From NCBI GenBank assembly GCA_947166305.1, contig CAMVDV010000004.1:42748-106747 (forward strand): DNA of 64,000 nt, written 5' to 3'. The position numbers were made by a program, and so were the translations under genes. This DNA comes from an uncultured Prevotellaceae bacterium (GTDB lineage Bacteria; Bacteroidota; Bacteroidia; Bacteroidales; Bacteroidaceae). Positions 17,346-26,580 of the stretch are shown in pieces (the first letter of the stretch is position 1; every line of letters begins with the position of its first letter). The notes under the pieces were generated by a model. The model saw only the letters and a list, made by a program, of their open reading frames with translations, had not been told where the DNA came from and made no database searches.

Positions 17346-17717
17346 CTACTGGAGTTCAATAGTTGCGTAGAAGCAATAGTTACTGCGGAGGACACGCAGT
17401 TCGTATTCACCCGAAAGCGTCTCGGGGAGTGTGATTTCCTCGGTGGAATCGGCTACTTCTACAGAATATACCACGGCATCGTCTTGGTCGGCAAGCTGCA
17501 GTGTAGCACCTGCACATCCTCCATATATATATAATGTATAGCCATCGATGCCGATGGATGGCGGCACTACGGGGGACTTGGGGACGGGGAATTGGCCGAT
17601 GGTCGGATCAATTAGCCTGACTTGCAGGAAGATTGGGCTGATGGGGTTAAACTCTGATGCTACTGTCATAAACAAGCTGCTCGCGGCAAGACAGATAATA
17701 CTGATTGTTCTTTTCAT
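17346..17717 (-). CDS. DUF3244-like small secreted protein
   Basis: A 123-residue protein with a signal peptide (MKRTISIICLAASSLFM, cut near residue 20). The rest is a single immunoglobulin-like beta domain with YTLYIYGGCAGATLQLAD and EEITLPETLSGEYELRVL, fitting DUF3244. Members often lie beside TPR/HTH regulators in Bacteroidales, as here. It is the first gene of the island's probable transcript: a consensus promoter lies 26 bp upstream and the DUF6734 gene follows after 14 bp. An AT-rich palindrome (17524-17543) is inside the coding sequence. Role unknown. Confidence 0.75.
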   Translation of the reverse strand: MKRTISIICLAASSLFMTVASEFNPISPIFLQVRLIDPTIGQFPVPKSPVVPPSIGIDGYTLYIYGGCAGATLQLADQDDAVVYSVEVADSTEEITLPETLSGEYELRVLRSNYCFYATIELQ

Positions 17718-17742
17718 ACTGTTTTTGTTTTTGATTCAGCAG

Positions 17743-17774
17743 CAAAGTTAATGGTATTTTCTGCAGTATGCAAA
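17743..17774 (-). promoter_or_regulatory. Consensus promoter of the GGWV island
   Basis: TTTG (17771-17774), 20 bases, then TAACTTTG (17743-17750) on the minus strand. It should drive DUF3244, DUF6734, GGWV protein B and paralogue 5. Confidence 0.75.
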
Positions 17775-17786
17775 TATAGACGAAGA

Positions 17787-17815
17787 AAGTTTTACACGTC
17801 TGAGGTGTAAAACTT
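17787..17815 (-). terminator. Hairpin downstream of the TPR/HTH regulator
   Basis: AAGTTTTACAC (17787-17797) and GTGTAAAACTT (17805-17815) form an 11-bp stem with a seven-base loop. A weaker copy lies at 17849-17877. It may end the regulator transcript or act as an operator just upstream of the island promoter; it has no strong T-run. Confidence 0.55.
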
Positions 17816-17882
17816 CGTATATTCCACTGAGCTGCTTTGCCTTACAAGAAAGTTTACACGTCTGGGGCGTATTACTTCCTTT

Positions 17883-19535
17883 TTATTCCTTTCCCCGCAT
17901 GTTGCGGATATTGAACTCTATCCCCTTGGCTCCCGAGATGTGAAACAGTTTCTTGTTGATGCGTGTGCAATAGTTGGTGAGCGATTGAGGGGAGATGTCC
18001 ATCAGGATGCCTATTTCTGCCTTTGTAAATTGCATCATGAAAAGCAGACAGATTTGTTTTTCGCTTGCCGTCAGGTCGTGTTTCGTGAAGTTGTTGATGG
18101 CGGACAGGAAGTTGGGGTGTCTTTGTTCGCACACATTGTATAACTCCTTCCATTCTTTGGTTGTCGGTTTGCAAAGGGTTGCGGCATACTTATGGAGACG
18201 CATGACAATTCCGATGCCCGAAAGGTCTGGCGTTTCCTTCCAGTCTGCCTCGTCCATTTCTTTCCCTAAATAGGAAGACAGTTCTGAGCGGAGGCAGCTC
18301 AGTTGTTTCTGATAGTAGTCTTCAAGAGAGGCGTTTTCTGTAGTGAGCTTAGATATGGCATCCGTCACCGTCTGGTATTCTGACAATAGTTGGAGATAGC
18401 GCTGGTTCTCTATGCGTAGTGCGTTTCTCATCCGTTCTCTCTTTTGTCTTATCCTTTGGAGTATCAACAGGAATGAAAGGGAGAGAAGTATGAAGATGAC
18501 GGCAGATGCATAATAAACCCTGCGCAGTCTCTCTTTTGCCTGCAGGGCTTCCGTCTTTGCCTTATTATATCGGAAGAGGGCATTCGCCCGGGCCACTTCT
18601 TCTGTCTGCCTTCCTCTGTATGAAGAATCTGTTGCCGCAGCATAAAGCTGGGCGTATTTTGAGACAGAGTCTCCCAGCTCTTGCCTGTCATAGACAGCAA
18701 GCAGTCCTTTATAGCCCGCCTGGAGGTTGTTGTAGTTCTCTCTGTCGGTCAGCAGTCTTCTGAAACAGGACTCGGCAGAACTGAGGTGGTTCAGATGCGT
18801 CTCTGCCATGCCTTTCTCATAATAGTACAATTCGAGGCCTAGCACTGCTTCTCCGTCACGCACACATCCCGACTCTCTTTCATAGCGTTCGAGCAATGGT
18901 ATGGCCTTCTCAAAGTCTCCCCTCTCCATATAAATATGAATGGCGGAGAAGAGTGCCCTCGCTGCTTCTGCCTTGTAGCCTGCCTTCTCGTATTCGCGGC
19001 TTGCCCATTCGCAGGTGCGGATGACATCGTCGTATTTGCCTTCGAGGTAGTAGGGTCCTATCTGATGACCTCTTGCGCCGATGGCCAGAAGTGTGTCTCC
19101 TGCCTTCCATGCATACTTTTCTGCAAGGTACTCGGCCTGTCGCTCTTCCTCTGGCAGGCCTTGCAGATGAAAGAGCACAGCCATTTGCGAGTAAATCCGT
19201 AGCAATAAGCTATAATCGCAATCGGCGGCCGTAGTGTCGGCGAGGTCAGCAGCCTGCTGGTAGCAGTCGAGAGCATTTGGAGCCATGCCCATGTCGTGAC
19301 GGGCGCGGCCAAGGAGGTAGTAGGCAAGCATACGCTCGCTGCGTGTGCCGTGGCGGTCAAAGTATTTTGCGAGAGACAGCTGAAGTGTGTCTGTGCGGAA
19401 TACGGAGTCGCTTCTGTTCTGAGTTTCCAGAAGATGAAGGCTTTGGCGGGCACGCTCCATCTTCTGTCTGCCGCAAGAGGTGAGCAGCAGACATACCGAC
19501 AGGAGGGCTATGCCAAAGCGGGGGAGAGACATCAT
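17883..19535 (-). CDS. TPR sensor with transmembrane segment and C-terminal HTH
   Basis: A 550-residue regulator. A lipoprotein-like signal (LLLTSCG, Cys21) is followed by tetratricopeptide repeats over about residues 30-330 (AYYLLGRARHDMGMAPNAL and later units). A membrane helix (YYASAVIFILLSLSFLLIL) comes near residue 350, then a coiled coil, then a LuxR-like helix-turn-helix (LTASEKQICLLF, KAEIGILMDISPQSLTNYC) near 480-530. This architecture is common in Bacteroidales as a one-protein sensor reaching from periplasm to DNA. Its start overlaps the stop of the OPT transporter by four bases, so it is translated with it. The DUF3244/GGWV island begins just downstream and is a likely target. A 5' fragment of a second copy survives at 9748-9783. 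Confidence 0.8.
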   Translation of the reverse strand: MMSLPRFGIALLSVCLLLTSCGRQKMERARQSLHLLETQNRSDSVFRTDTLQLSLAKYFDRHGTRSERMLAYYLLGRARHDMGMAPNALDCYQQAADLADTTAADCDYSLLLRIYSQMAVLFHLQGLPEEERQAEYLAEKYAWKAGDTLLAIGARGHQIGPYYLEGKYDDVIRTCEWASREYEKAGYKAEAARALFSAIHIYMERGDFEKAIPLLERYERESGCVRDGEAVLGLELYYYEKGMAETHLNHLSSAESCFRRLLTDRENYNNLQAGYKGLLAVYDRQELGDSVSKYAQLYAAATDSSYRGRQTEEVARANALFRYNKAKTEALQAKERLRRVYYASAVIFILLSLSFLLILQRIRQKRERMRNALRIENQRYLQLLSEYQTVTDAISKLTTENASLEDYYQKQLSCLRSELSSYLGKEMDEADWKETPDLSGIGIVMRLHKYAATLCKPTTKEWKELYNVCEQRHPNFLSAINNFTKHDLTASEKQICLLFMMQFTKAEIGILMDISPQSLTNYCTRINKKLFHISGAKGIEFNIRNMRGKE

Positions 19536-21556
19536 GCCTTCGCGCGCATACTGGCGCGTACCATATATATAATAAGTATGCAGTACATGCCGAGGCTGAG
19601 AAGTTCGCTCAAAGGGTTCTGCCACCATGCGGCGTAGTCGAAGCTGACGTTCTGCCACTTCAGCGCTGCACTGAGCACACCCATCAGGGCACCGCCTGCG
19701 ATGAAGCCGCTGGCCAGCAACGTGCCGCGCTCGCCGCGGGCTGCATTCAGTTTCTGGTCGCTGCTGCGGGTGGTGACGAACCAGTTGATGGCTCCGCCCA
19801 CGAGCAGCGGCAGGTTCAGCTCCAGGGGGATGAACATACCCAGAGCAAAGGCGAGGGCCGACACGCCGAAGGCATTCAGCACGAGGGCGATGAGGGCACC
19901 GATGCCGTAGAGCAGCCAGGGCGCGCCGCTCCCGCTCATCAGCGGCTCGATGACTGCGGCCATGGCGTTGGCCTGAGGTGCCGAGAGCGTGCCGTCGGTG
20001 AAGCCATACGTCTTGTTCAGTATCATGATGACGCCGGCAACGGTGGCGGCGCTGACCAGTGTGCCGAGGAACTTCCACGTCTCCTGCTTGCGGGGCGTGC
20101 TGCCGAGCCAGTAGCCTATCTTCAAGTCCGTGACGAAACCTCCTGACATTGAAAGTGCGGTGCAGACCACGCCGCCCATGATGAGTGCCGCCACCATACC
20201 CGACGTGCCGCTCAGCCCCACGCCGACCATGATGACGGAGGCCAGGATGAGGGTCATCAGCGTCATGCCGCTCACAGGATTTGTGCCGACAATGGCGATG
20301 GCATTGGCTGCAACCGTGGTGAAGAGGAACGTGATGATGCCCACCACGAGGATGGCAACGATGCTGAACGTCCAGTTGCCGCCCATCACGTCGAGGTGGA
20401 AGAAGAGGAAAGTGAGCGCCAGGGCCAGCAGGATGCCGAAGGTGACGAACTTCATGGGCAGGTCCATTTGCGTGCGAAGGGCAGACCCTCTCCCAGCCTC
20501 TCCCTTGTAGGGAGAGGAGTTGACAGCACCGGCATCTTTATTCTCCCCCTTTAAGGGGGAGTTAGAGGGGGTCCGCACCAGTCTCACCGCGTCGACAATG
20601 ATGCCTCGGCTCTTGACGATGCCGATGATGCCTGCCATGGCGATGCCGCCAATGCCGATGCTCTTGGCATACTTGAAGATGTCCTCGGGCGAAGCCATGG
20701 CTGCCGTCAGGCCTTCCTGCACCTCAAGCTCGGGGAAGAGCAACGCGATGCCGGGCACAATGACCCACCAGACGAGCGCCGAGCCGCAGCAGATGATGAA
20801 GGCATACTTCAATCCCACGATGTAGCCCATGCCAAGCACGGCAGCGCTCGTGTTGCACTTCAGCACCATCTTGGCCTTCTCCGCAACGGTGTCGCCCCAG
20901 AGCAAGGCACGGCTCGTGAAGTTCTCATGCCAAAGGCCGAAGGTGGCTACGGCAAAGTCGTAGAGTCCGCCCAGCAGACCTGCTATCATCAGAGGCTTGG
21001 CCTGGTCGCCACCTCTTTCGCCGCTCACCAGCACCTGCGTGCCCGCCGTGGCTTCGGGGAAAGGATATTTGCCGTGCATCTCCTTGACAAAGTATTTGCG
21101 GAACGGGATGAGGAACAGGATGCCCAGTATGCCTCCCAGCAAGCTTGCGAGGAAGACCTCGAGGAAGTTGACGGTCATCTCCGGATACTTAGCCTGCAGG
21201 ATATAGAGCGCCGGCAGGGTGAAGATGGCACCCGCCACGACGACGCCCGAGCAGGCACCGATGCTCTGTATGATGACGTTCTCGCCCAGGGCATTCTTCC
21301 TGCGGGTGGCACTGCTCACGCCCACGGCGATGATGGTGATGGGGATGGCCGCCTCGAACACTTGTCCCACCTTCAGCCCAAGATAGGCAGCGGCTGCGCT
21401 GAAGATGACCGCCATCAGGATGCCCCAGCACACCGACCAAAGGTTCACTTCCCTCGGACTGCTCTCTGCCGGCATCATGGGTTCATACTCTTCGCCCTCA
21501 CGGAGTTCGCGCATGGCGTTCTCGGGCAACGTGTCTCGATACTGTCTTTCTGTCAT
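19532..21556 (-). CDS. OPT-family oligopeptide or metal-chelate transporter
   Basis: A 674-residue inner-membrane protein with about 14 hydrophobic segments. Family marks are SVCWGILMAVIFSAAAAYLG, KYPFPEAT and SSDQKLNAA near the C-terminus. OPT proteins carry peptides or metal chelates by proton coupling; the substrate cannot be read here. The ATG at 21556 (MTERQYRD) is chosen over one 22 codons upstream, which would precede the likely promoter. Residues about 326-357 (PSNSPLKGENKDAG and following) do not belong to the family: they are read from two inverted dispersed repeats at 20484-20580, inserted in frame in a loop. It is coupled to the TPR/HTH regulator. Confidence 0.88.
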   Translation of the reverse strand: MTERQYRDTLPENAMRELREGEEYEPMMPAESSPREVNLWSVCWGILMAVIFSAAAAYLGLKVGQVFEAAIPITIIAVGVSSATRRKNALGENVIIQSIGACSGVVVAGAIFTLPALYILQAKYPEMTVNFLEVFLASLLGGILGILFLIPFRKYFVKEMHGKYPFPEATAGTQVLVSGERGGDQAKPLMIAGLLGGLYDFAVATFGLWHENFTSRALLWGDTVAEKAKMVLKCNTSAAVLGMGYIVGLKYAFIICCGSALVWWVIVPGIALLFPELEVQEGLTAAMASPEDIFKYAKSIGIGGIAMAGIIGIVKSRGIIVDAVRLVRTPSNSPLKGENKDAGAVNSSPYKGEAGRGSALRTQMDLPMKFVTFGILLALALTFLFFHLDVMGGNWTFSIVAILVVGIITFLFTTVAANAIAIVGTNPVSGMTLMTLILASVIMVGVGLSGTSGMVAALIMGGVVCTALSMSGGFVTDLKIGYWLGSTPRKQETWKFLGTLVSAATVAGVIMILNKTYGFTDGTLSAPQANAMAAVIEPLMSGSGAPWLLYGIGALIALVLNAFGVSALAFALGMFIPLELNLPLLVGGAINWFVTTRSSDQKLNAARGERGTLLASGFIAGGALMGVLSAALKWQNVSFDYAAWWQNPLSELLSLGMYCILIIYMVRASMRAKA

Positions 21557-21588
21557 AGTAGTAATGTATTGAAGGTTTGTTTTCCCTG

Positions 21589-21596
21589 CAAATATA
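21589..21596 (-). promoter_or_regulatory. Promoter -7 element for the OPT transporter
   Basis: TATATTTG on the minus strand, 33 bp before the ATG at 21556. The position supports that start. Confidence 0.55.
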
Positions 21597-21685
21597 GACA
21601 AAAATCCTGAAACAGAAGTCAATTAGAGTAAAGAATTTTGTTTTTTCTTCTTCAGGGCGCCCGCTACCGCATCCTGCATAATATC

Positions 21686-21725
21686 AGAGAGGGCATCTGC
21701 TCGCTTCAAAGCAGATGCCCTCTCT
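21686..21725 (-). terminator. Strong hairpin after the BspA-like gene
   Basis: AGAGAGGGCATCTGCT (21686-21701) and its perfect complement (21710-21725) make a 16-bp stem with an eight-base loop, 38 bp past the stop at 21763. There is no long T-run, so Rho-independent function is likely but not certain. Confidence 0.75.
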
Positions 21726-21762
21726 CGCCGTGCCGCACGAGGAGAACTTCTTCTCGCCATGC

Positions 21763-23184
21763 CTACTTCATCAGGACTTTCCTTGTCGAGCCGTCGGAGT
21801 AGCGGATGATGTTGATGCCGCGTTGTGCCGACTGAAGACGGCGTCCGTTCGTGTCATAAACATCCTTCTTGCCTTCAGCAGAGCCTTGTGTAAGTTCGAT
21901 GCCCGTCATGATAGCAATGTCGAACTTTCCCCAAATGGTATGCTCCTTGTACTGCTGATAGGAGTCTTTCGGGACATACAGGGTAACATTGCTTAAATCG
22001 ACAAAATCAAAAACTCTTTCGTTCACCACTGGCGGTTCCTCGGCAAGACATTTAATCTCTTTCAGTCTGTTACAATACATGAAGGCTCTCCAGCCGATAC
22101 TGGTCAAGCTGTTTGGGATGGTAACGGAGGTTAGGCCACTGCAAAACATAAAGGCAGAGCTGCCGATGTTGGTCACGCTGTTCGGGATGGTGACGGAGGT
22201 CAGGCCCATGCAATTATGGAAGGCATGGTCTCCGATGTTGGTCACGCCATCGGGTATGATGAGATCCATTATCTCCTGGCCATTCAAGAAAAGATGATGG
22301 GCTAAGTACAGAGGTTGGCTAAGATCGGAGTCAAATGAGATGTTGCACCATGCCGTCAAATCCTTGATATTGACAGAAGTCAGGCCAGTGCAGCCACCGA
22401 AGGCATCTTTGCCGATGCTGGTCACGCTGTTGGGGATGGTGACGGAGGTCAGGCCGCTGCAATTATAGAAGGCAGATCCGCCGATGCTGGTCACGCTGTT
22501 TGGGATGGTGACGGAGGTCAGACCGCTACATTCAGAAAAGGCAAGGTTACCGATTTCGGTCACGCAGTTTGGTATGGTAACGGAAGTCAGGCCGCTACAG
22601 CCAGAGAAGGTTCTCCAGCCGATACTGGTCAAGCTGTTTGGGAGGGTGATGGATTTCAGACCTATGCAGCCTCTGAAGGCAGACCAGCCGATGCTGGTCA
22701 CGCTGTTTGGGATGGTGACGGAGGTCAGACCGCTACATTCAGAAAAGGCAACGTTACCGATTTCGGTCACGCTCTCTGGGATGGTGATGGAGGCCAGACT
22801 GCTACAGCCTTTGAAAGCCCAATCGCCGATGCTGGTCACACCGTTTCCGATGTTGATGGATTTCAGACCAGTGCAATCCTCGAAGGAATAATATTTGATT
22901 TTCGTTACGCTGTTTGGAATTGTGACTGAGGTCAGGCCTGTGCATCCTCTGAAGGCTGAGAAATCGATTTTTGTCACGCTGTAGGTTGTGCTTTGGTAGG
23001 TGACGGCATCAGGGATAATAACTACGCCAGAGTAATCGCCTGGTCTCCAAAATGTAACTTCTGCTTCATTTCCTAAGAAGTTGTAGTAGATGCCGTCAAT
23101 GTAGGCATCGTAGGCAATGGCGGTTGTTGTGCCGGCGAGGAGGCAGAGGCACAGGAAGATGGTTTTAATGTAATGTTGTTTCAT
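21763..23184 (-). CDS. BspA-type leucine-rich-repeat surface protein
   Basis: A 473-residue secreted protein from MKQHYIKTIFLCLCLL (ATG at 23184; the longer frame runs into the upstream RNA element). After the signal peptide come about 13 LRR_5 units of 23 residues, with the pattern CSGLTSVTIPNSVTSIG. The DNA repeats every 69 bp with few changes, so unit number may vary by recombination. A unit near the middle is replaced by ISFDSDLSQPLYLAHHLF. The C-terminal tail (DTNGRRLQSAQRGINIIRYS) is the usual end of Prevotella secreted proteins. BspA proteins bind host matrix proteins and other bacteria; that role is inferred. The unusual 5' region suggests RNA-level control. Confidence 0.88.
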   Translation of the reverse strand: MKQHYIKTIFLCLCLLAGTTTAIAYDAYIDGIYYNFLGNEAEVTFWRPGDYSGVVIIPDAVTYQSTTYSVTKIDFSAFRGCTGLTSVTIPNSVTKIKYYSFEDCTGLKSINIGNGVTSIGDWAFKGCSSLASITIPESVTEIGNVAFSECSGLTSVTIPNSVTSIGWSAFRGCIGLKSITLPNSLTSIGWRTFSGCSGLTSVTIPNCVTEIGNLAFSECSGLTSVTIPNSVTSIGGSAFYNCSGLTSVTIPNSVTSIGKDAFGGCTGLTSVNIKDLTAWCNISFDSDLSQPLYLAHHLFLNGQEIMDLIIPDGVTNIGDHAFHNCMGLTSVTIPNSVTNIGSSAFMFCSGLTSVTIPNSLTSIGWRAFMYCNRLKEIKCLAEEPPVVNERVFDFVDLSNVTLYVPKDSYQQYKEHTIWGKFDIAIMTGIELTQGSAEGKKDVYDTNGRRLQSAQRGINIIRYSDGSTRKVLMK

Positions 23185-23194
23185 TGTTGTTAAT

Positions 23195-23404
23195 AAAAAA
23201 AGGGCGGAACTGCTCTGGAAGCTTTTCCACCTCACTGGTACCGCCAAGCACCACACGTATTGAAAAGCACGAACAATTCACGCCCTTACGGACGTGAACC
23301 TTCGTCGCTTGTTCTCATACGTTTTGAAATTGGCGGTTTCGTGAGGTGAGAACAAGGACTTGAAGTCCAAGTTATATCAAAAAGTATTGAAGAGCAGAAA
23401 CGCC
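23195..23404 (-). ncRNA. Candidate multibranched structured RNA with poly-U end
   Basis: Read on the minus strand, four helices nest cleanly. A closing helix pairs 23391-23404 with 23203-23216 (CTGCTCT with AGAGCAG, and GGCG with CGCC). A long rod pairs 23330-23346 with 23230-23247 (CCTCAC/GTGAGG and CCGCCAA/TTGGCGG) and ends in a nine-pair hairpin (23277-23298, GTAA loop). Small hairpins lie at 23356-23368 and 23216-23229. One rod pair is G-U only on the minus strand, which fixes the strand. Seven U's (23195-23201) follow the closing helix, just 10 bp before the ATG of the BspA gene. It could be an attenuating leader, a riboswitch, or a separate RNA such as a 6S-type molecule. No named family was recognised. 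Confidence 0.7.
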
Positions 23405-23601
23405 ACGGTGAATAATTTGTGTTTGTTAATTCTGCGAAAGGCGTTTCTTCTTGTTGTTATCTCATAGGCGTTTACGGTTTAATGTTTGTTCGATGCTGCA
23501 AATTTACAAAAAAAAGGATTACAACAAAAGCTTTCGACGGGAAAATATCATATTTATATAATTGATTATTCTTTTTTTTGTTTCTCTCCGCCTATTGTTG
23601 C

Positions 23602-23621
23602 GGACGCGCCACGGCGCGTCC
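23602..23621. repeat. GC-rich REP-like palindrome
   Basis: GGACGCGCC and GGCGCGTCC arms with a two-base centre. The same palindrome with CCTACA after it recurs at 34234-34253 and 34286-34305, and a shortened inverse copy at 57195-57214. Confidence 0.8.
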
Positions 23622-23630
23622 CTACAGGGC

Positions 23631-23942
23631 GACTGCGAAACACGATTAGTTGAACAATTAAACACGTTTAGACGGGCAACTAAACACGTTTAATTGGCGA
23701 AGTAAACGTGTCGGCTGAAAACGACTAACGAGTAAAGGGCGATTCACTAACGAGTGAAAGGCCATTTACTAATGGATGATTTGCGATTTACTAATGGATA
23801 ATTTGCGATTTACTAACGGGTCATCAGAAAACTCCACATGTGGAGTTGACGAAATCCTCGTGTGGAGTTGGCGAAGTCCTCGTGTGAAGTTGACGAAATC
23901 CATGTGTGGAGTTAGCGAAGTCCTCGTGTGGTTCAGTCGTTG
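23631..23942. repeat. Three adjacent 22-bp tandem arrays with different sequences
   Basis: Array one (AAACACG core) has units at 23631, 23653, 23675 and 23697. Array two (ACTAACG/ACTAATG core) has units at 23724, 23746, 23768, 23790 and 23812. Array three (TGTGGAGTT core) has units at 23833, 23855, 23877, 23899 and a partial at 23921. All units are 22 bp, yet the three sequences are unrelated. The last unit overlaps the mutS stop. The rest of the 23185-23932 gap holds the RNA element and a REP palindrome. Confidence 0.9.
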
Positions 23943-26575
23943 CCTTTGACGAGTTTCTTGATGTCGTTGAGCTTGCTGAGGGCTTCGAAGGGCGTGAGGT
24001 TGTTGATGTCGAGACCGAGAATCTCGTCGCGTATCTGGCAGAGGACGGGGTCGTCGAGCTGGAAGAAGTTCATCTGCACGCCGCTTTCCGAGCCGATGCC
24101 CAAGCCTGGCTTCTTCCGACGTTCGGAGGCATCGGCGCCCAGGTTCTGATGTCCGCCGGCACCCTCCAGTTCCTTGAGGATGACGTTTGCACGGGCCACG
24201 ATGGCGCGAGGCATTCCTGCGAGCTTGGCGACGTGTATGCCAAAGCTATGTTCTGAGCCGCCGCGCTCCAGCTTGCGCAGGAAGATGACCTTGCCGTCCA
24301 CTTCCTTCACGCTGACGTTGAAGTTCTTGATGCGCTGGAACTGCCGTTCCATCTCGTTGAGCTCGTGGTAGTGTGTGGCAAACAGTGTGCGTGCGTGGCC
24401 CCGGTTCGACTCGTGAATGTACTCGACGATAGCCCAGGCGATGGAGATGCCGTCGTAGGTGCTGGTGCCACGTCCCAGCTCGTCGAAGAGCACCAGACTG
24501 CGCTCGGAGAGGTTGTTGAGGATGCCTGCCGCCTCGGTCATCTCCACCATGAAGGTGCTCTCTCCGATGCTGATGTTGTCGCTTGCACCGACGCGCGTGA
24601 AAATCTTGTCGACGTAACCGATGTGCGCACTCTCGGCGGGAACGAAGCTGCCCATTTGTGCCAGCAGCGTGATGAGTGCCGTCTGGCGGAGCAACGCGCT
24701 CTTGCCGGCCATGTTTGGGCCAGTGATGATGATGATTTGCTGTGTGCGGGTGTCGAGGAAGACGTCGTTGGCGACGTATCGTTCGCCTACGGGGAGCTGT
24801 TTCTCGATGACAGGATGGCGTCCGCCTCTGATGTCGATGACGTCGCTGTCGTCAACAACCGGGCGTATGTAGCGGTTCTCGCGGGCCGTCTGAGCAAAGG
24901 AGAGCAGGCAGTCGAGCTGTGCCAGGAGCGACGCATCCTGCTGAATGGGGGCGACGAAAGCGGTGAGAGCCGTGATGAGCTGGTCGAAGAGCTGCGCCTC
25001 GAGGCTGAGGATGCGCTCCTCGGCTCCCATTATCTTGTCCTCATACTCCTTGAGTTCCTGGGTGATATAACGCTCTGCCTGAGTCAGCGTCTGCTTTCGG
25101 ATCCAGTCGGACGGCACCTGGTTCTTGTAGGTGTTACGCACCTCGAGGTAGTAGCCAAACACGTTGTTGTAGCCGATCTTCAGGCTTTGGATGCCCGTCG
25201 CCTCGATTTCCCTCTGCTGCATCTCCAGCAGATAGCCCCTGCCCTGATAGGCGATGTGGCGCAAGTCGTCGAGCTCCTTGCTGACGCCGTCCATGATGAC
25301 TCCGCCGTTGTTGACCTGCAGAGGCGGGTCGGGGCGCACTTCGCGGGCGATGCGGTCGCGCATCTCGGCGCACGGCTCCAGCTGTTTGCCTATCTCCTTC
25401 AGCGTGGCATCTTCGGACGCAAGGCAGATGTGCTTTATCGCCTCCACCGCTTGCAGGGCAATACGCAGCTGCACCACATCGCGCGGAGAAACACGACGGA
25501 CGCTCACCTTCGAGATGATGCGCTCCACGTCGCCAACGCTTTGCAGCTGCTCCAGCACGGCATCCCGGACCTCGGGCGAGCGGAAGAAGTTGTCCACCAC
25601 ATCCTGTCGTTTGCCAATCTGTACGGGGTCCTTCAGCGGGAACAACATCCAGCGATGTAGCATACGAGCGCCCATCGGAGTCACCGTCTTGTCGATGACA
25701 TCGAGGAGCGACGCGCCGCCTTCGTTCATGCACTCTGTCAGTTCGAGGTTGCGGACGGTGAACTTGTCGAGCCGGACGAAGCGATCTTCCTCGATGCGGC
25801 GCAAGGCTGTGATGTGGCCAAGCTGTTGGTGCTGGGTCATCTCCATGTACTGAAGGATGACGCCTGCCGCCACGATGCCGTTCTTCAAGTGCTCCACGCC
25901 GAAGCCTTTCAGGTTCTTCACCTCGAAGTGGCGCAGGAGTTTCTCCCTCGCCGTCTGTTCCGTGAAGGCCCAGTCGTCGAGCTCAAAGGTGACGTGGCGC
26001 GTGCCGAAGCTGCCCTCGAACATCATCCGCTTGCCGCGCTCATACAGCACTTCCTTCGGCGCGAACGATGCCATGAGGCCAGCCACATAGTCCGTGGTGC
26101 CCTCGGTCAGGAGGAACTCGCCCGTGCTGATGTCGAGCAACGACAATCCGCACGCTTGCTTGCCGAAATGGACTGCTGCAAGGAAGTTGTTCTCCTTGTG
26201 ATTGAGCACCGTGTCGGCCATGGCAACTCCGGGCGTCACAAGCTCCGTGATGCCTCGTTTGACGAGCGTCTTGGTCAGTTTGGGGTCTTCCAGTTGGTCG
26301 CAGATAGCCACACGTTTGCCTGCACGGACGAGCTTCGGCAGATAGGTGTCGAGGGCATGATAGGGGAAGCCAGCCATCGCGGTGCTCTGCGCCATGCCCG
26401 ACTTGCCGTTGTTTCTGTGGGTGAGCGTGATGCCGAGAATCTCAGCGGCAATCACCGCATCGTCGGCATACGTCTCGTAGAAATCGCCACAACGGAACAG
26501 CAGCAACGCCTCGGGGTGCTTCGCCTTGAGGTCGTAGAACTGCTTCATCATCGGGGTCAACTGCTCCTGTGCCAT
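23933..26575 (-). CDS. mutS: DNA mismatch repair ATPase MutS
   Basis: An 880-residue MutS that recognises mismatches and starts repair with MutL. The mismatch-binding Phe-x-Glu is in GDFYETY (Phe32, Glu34). The connector, lever and clamp domains follow, and the ATPase holds the Walker A motif [17 protein letters not shown], the Walker B segment [17 protein letters not shown], and [10 protein letters not shown]. Length and domain order are normal. The ATG at 26575 follows a lipoprotein gene by five bases, so the two are an operon. The stop lies against a block of 22-bp arrays. Confidence 0.97.
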   Translation of the reverse strand: MAQEQLTPMMKQFYDLKAKHPEALLLFRCGDFYETYADDAVIAAEILGITLTHRNNGKSGMAQSTAMAGFPYHALDTYLPKLVRAGKRVAICDQLEDPKLTKTLVKRGITELVTPGVAMADTVLNHKENNFLAAVHFGKQACGLSLLDISTGEFLLTEGTTDYVAGLMASFAPKEVLYERGKRMMFEGSFGTRHVTFELDDWAFTEQTAREKLLRHFEVKNLKGFGVEHLKNGIVAAGVILQYMEMTQHQQLGHITALRRIEEDRFVRLDKFTVRNLELTECMNEGGASLLDVIDKTVTPMGARMLHRWMLFPLKDPVQIGKRQDVVDNFFRSPEVRDAVLEQLQSVGDVERIISKVSVRRVSPRDVVQLRIALQAVEAIKHICLASEDATLKEIGKQLEPCAEMRDRIAREVRPDPPLQVNNGGVIMDGVSKELDDLRHIAYQGRGYLLEMQQREIEATGIQSLKIGYNNVFGYYLEVRNTYKNQVPSDWIRKQTLTQAERYITQELKEYEDKIMGAEERILSLEAQLFDQLITALTAFVAPIQQDASLLAQLDCLLSFAQTARENRYIRPVVDDSDVIDIRGGRHPVIEKQLPVGERYVANDVFLDTRTQQIIIITGPNMAGKSALLRQTALITLLAQMGSFVPAESAHIGYVDKIFTRVGASDNISIGESTFMVEMTEAAGILNNLSERSLVLFDELGRGTSTYDGISIAWAIVEYIHESNRGHARTLFATHYHELNEMERQFQRIKNFNVSVKEVDGKVIFLRKLERGGSEHSFGIHVAKLAGMPRAIVARANVILKELEGAGGHQNLGADASERRKKPGLGIGSESGVQMNFFQLDDPVLCQIRDEILGLDINNLTPFEALSKLNDIKKLVKGND

Positions 26576-26580
26576 ACCGA

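Noticed and set aside
23631..23942. CRISPR array
   Set aside because: Units touch with no unique spacers between identical repeats, each block has a different unit, and no cas gene is present.
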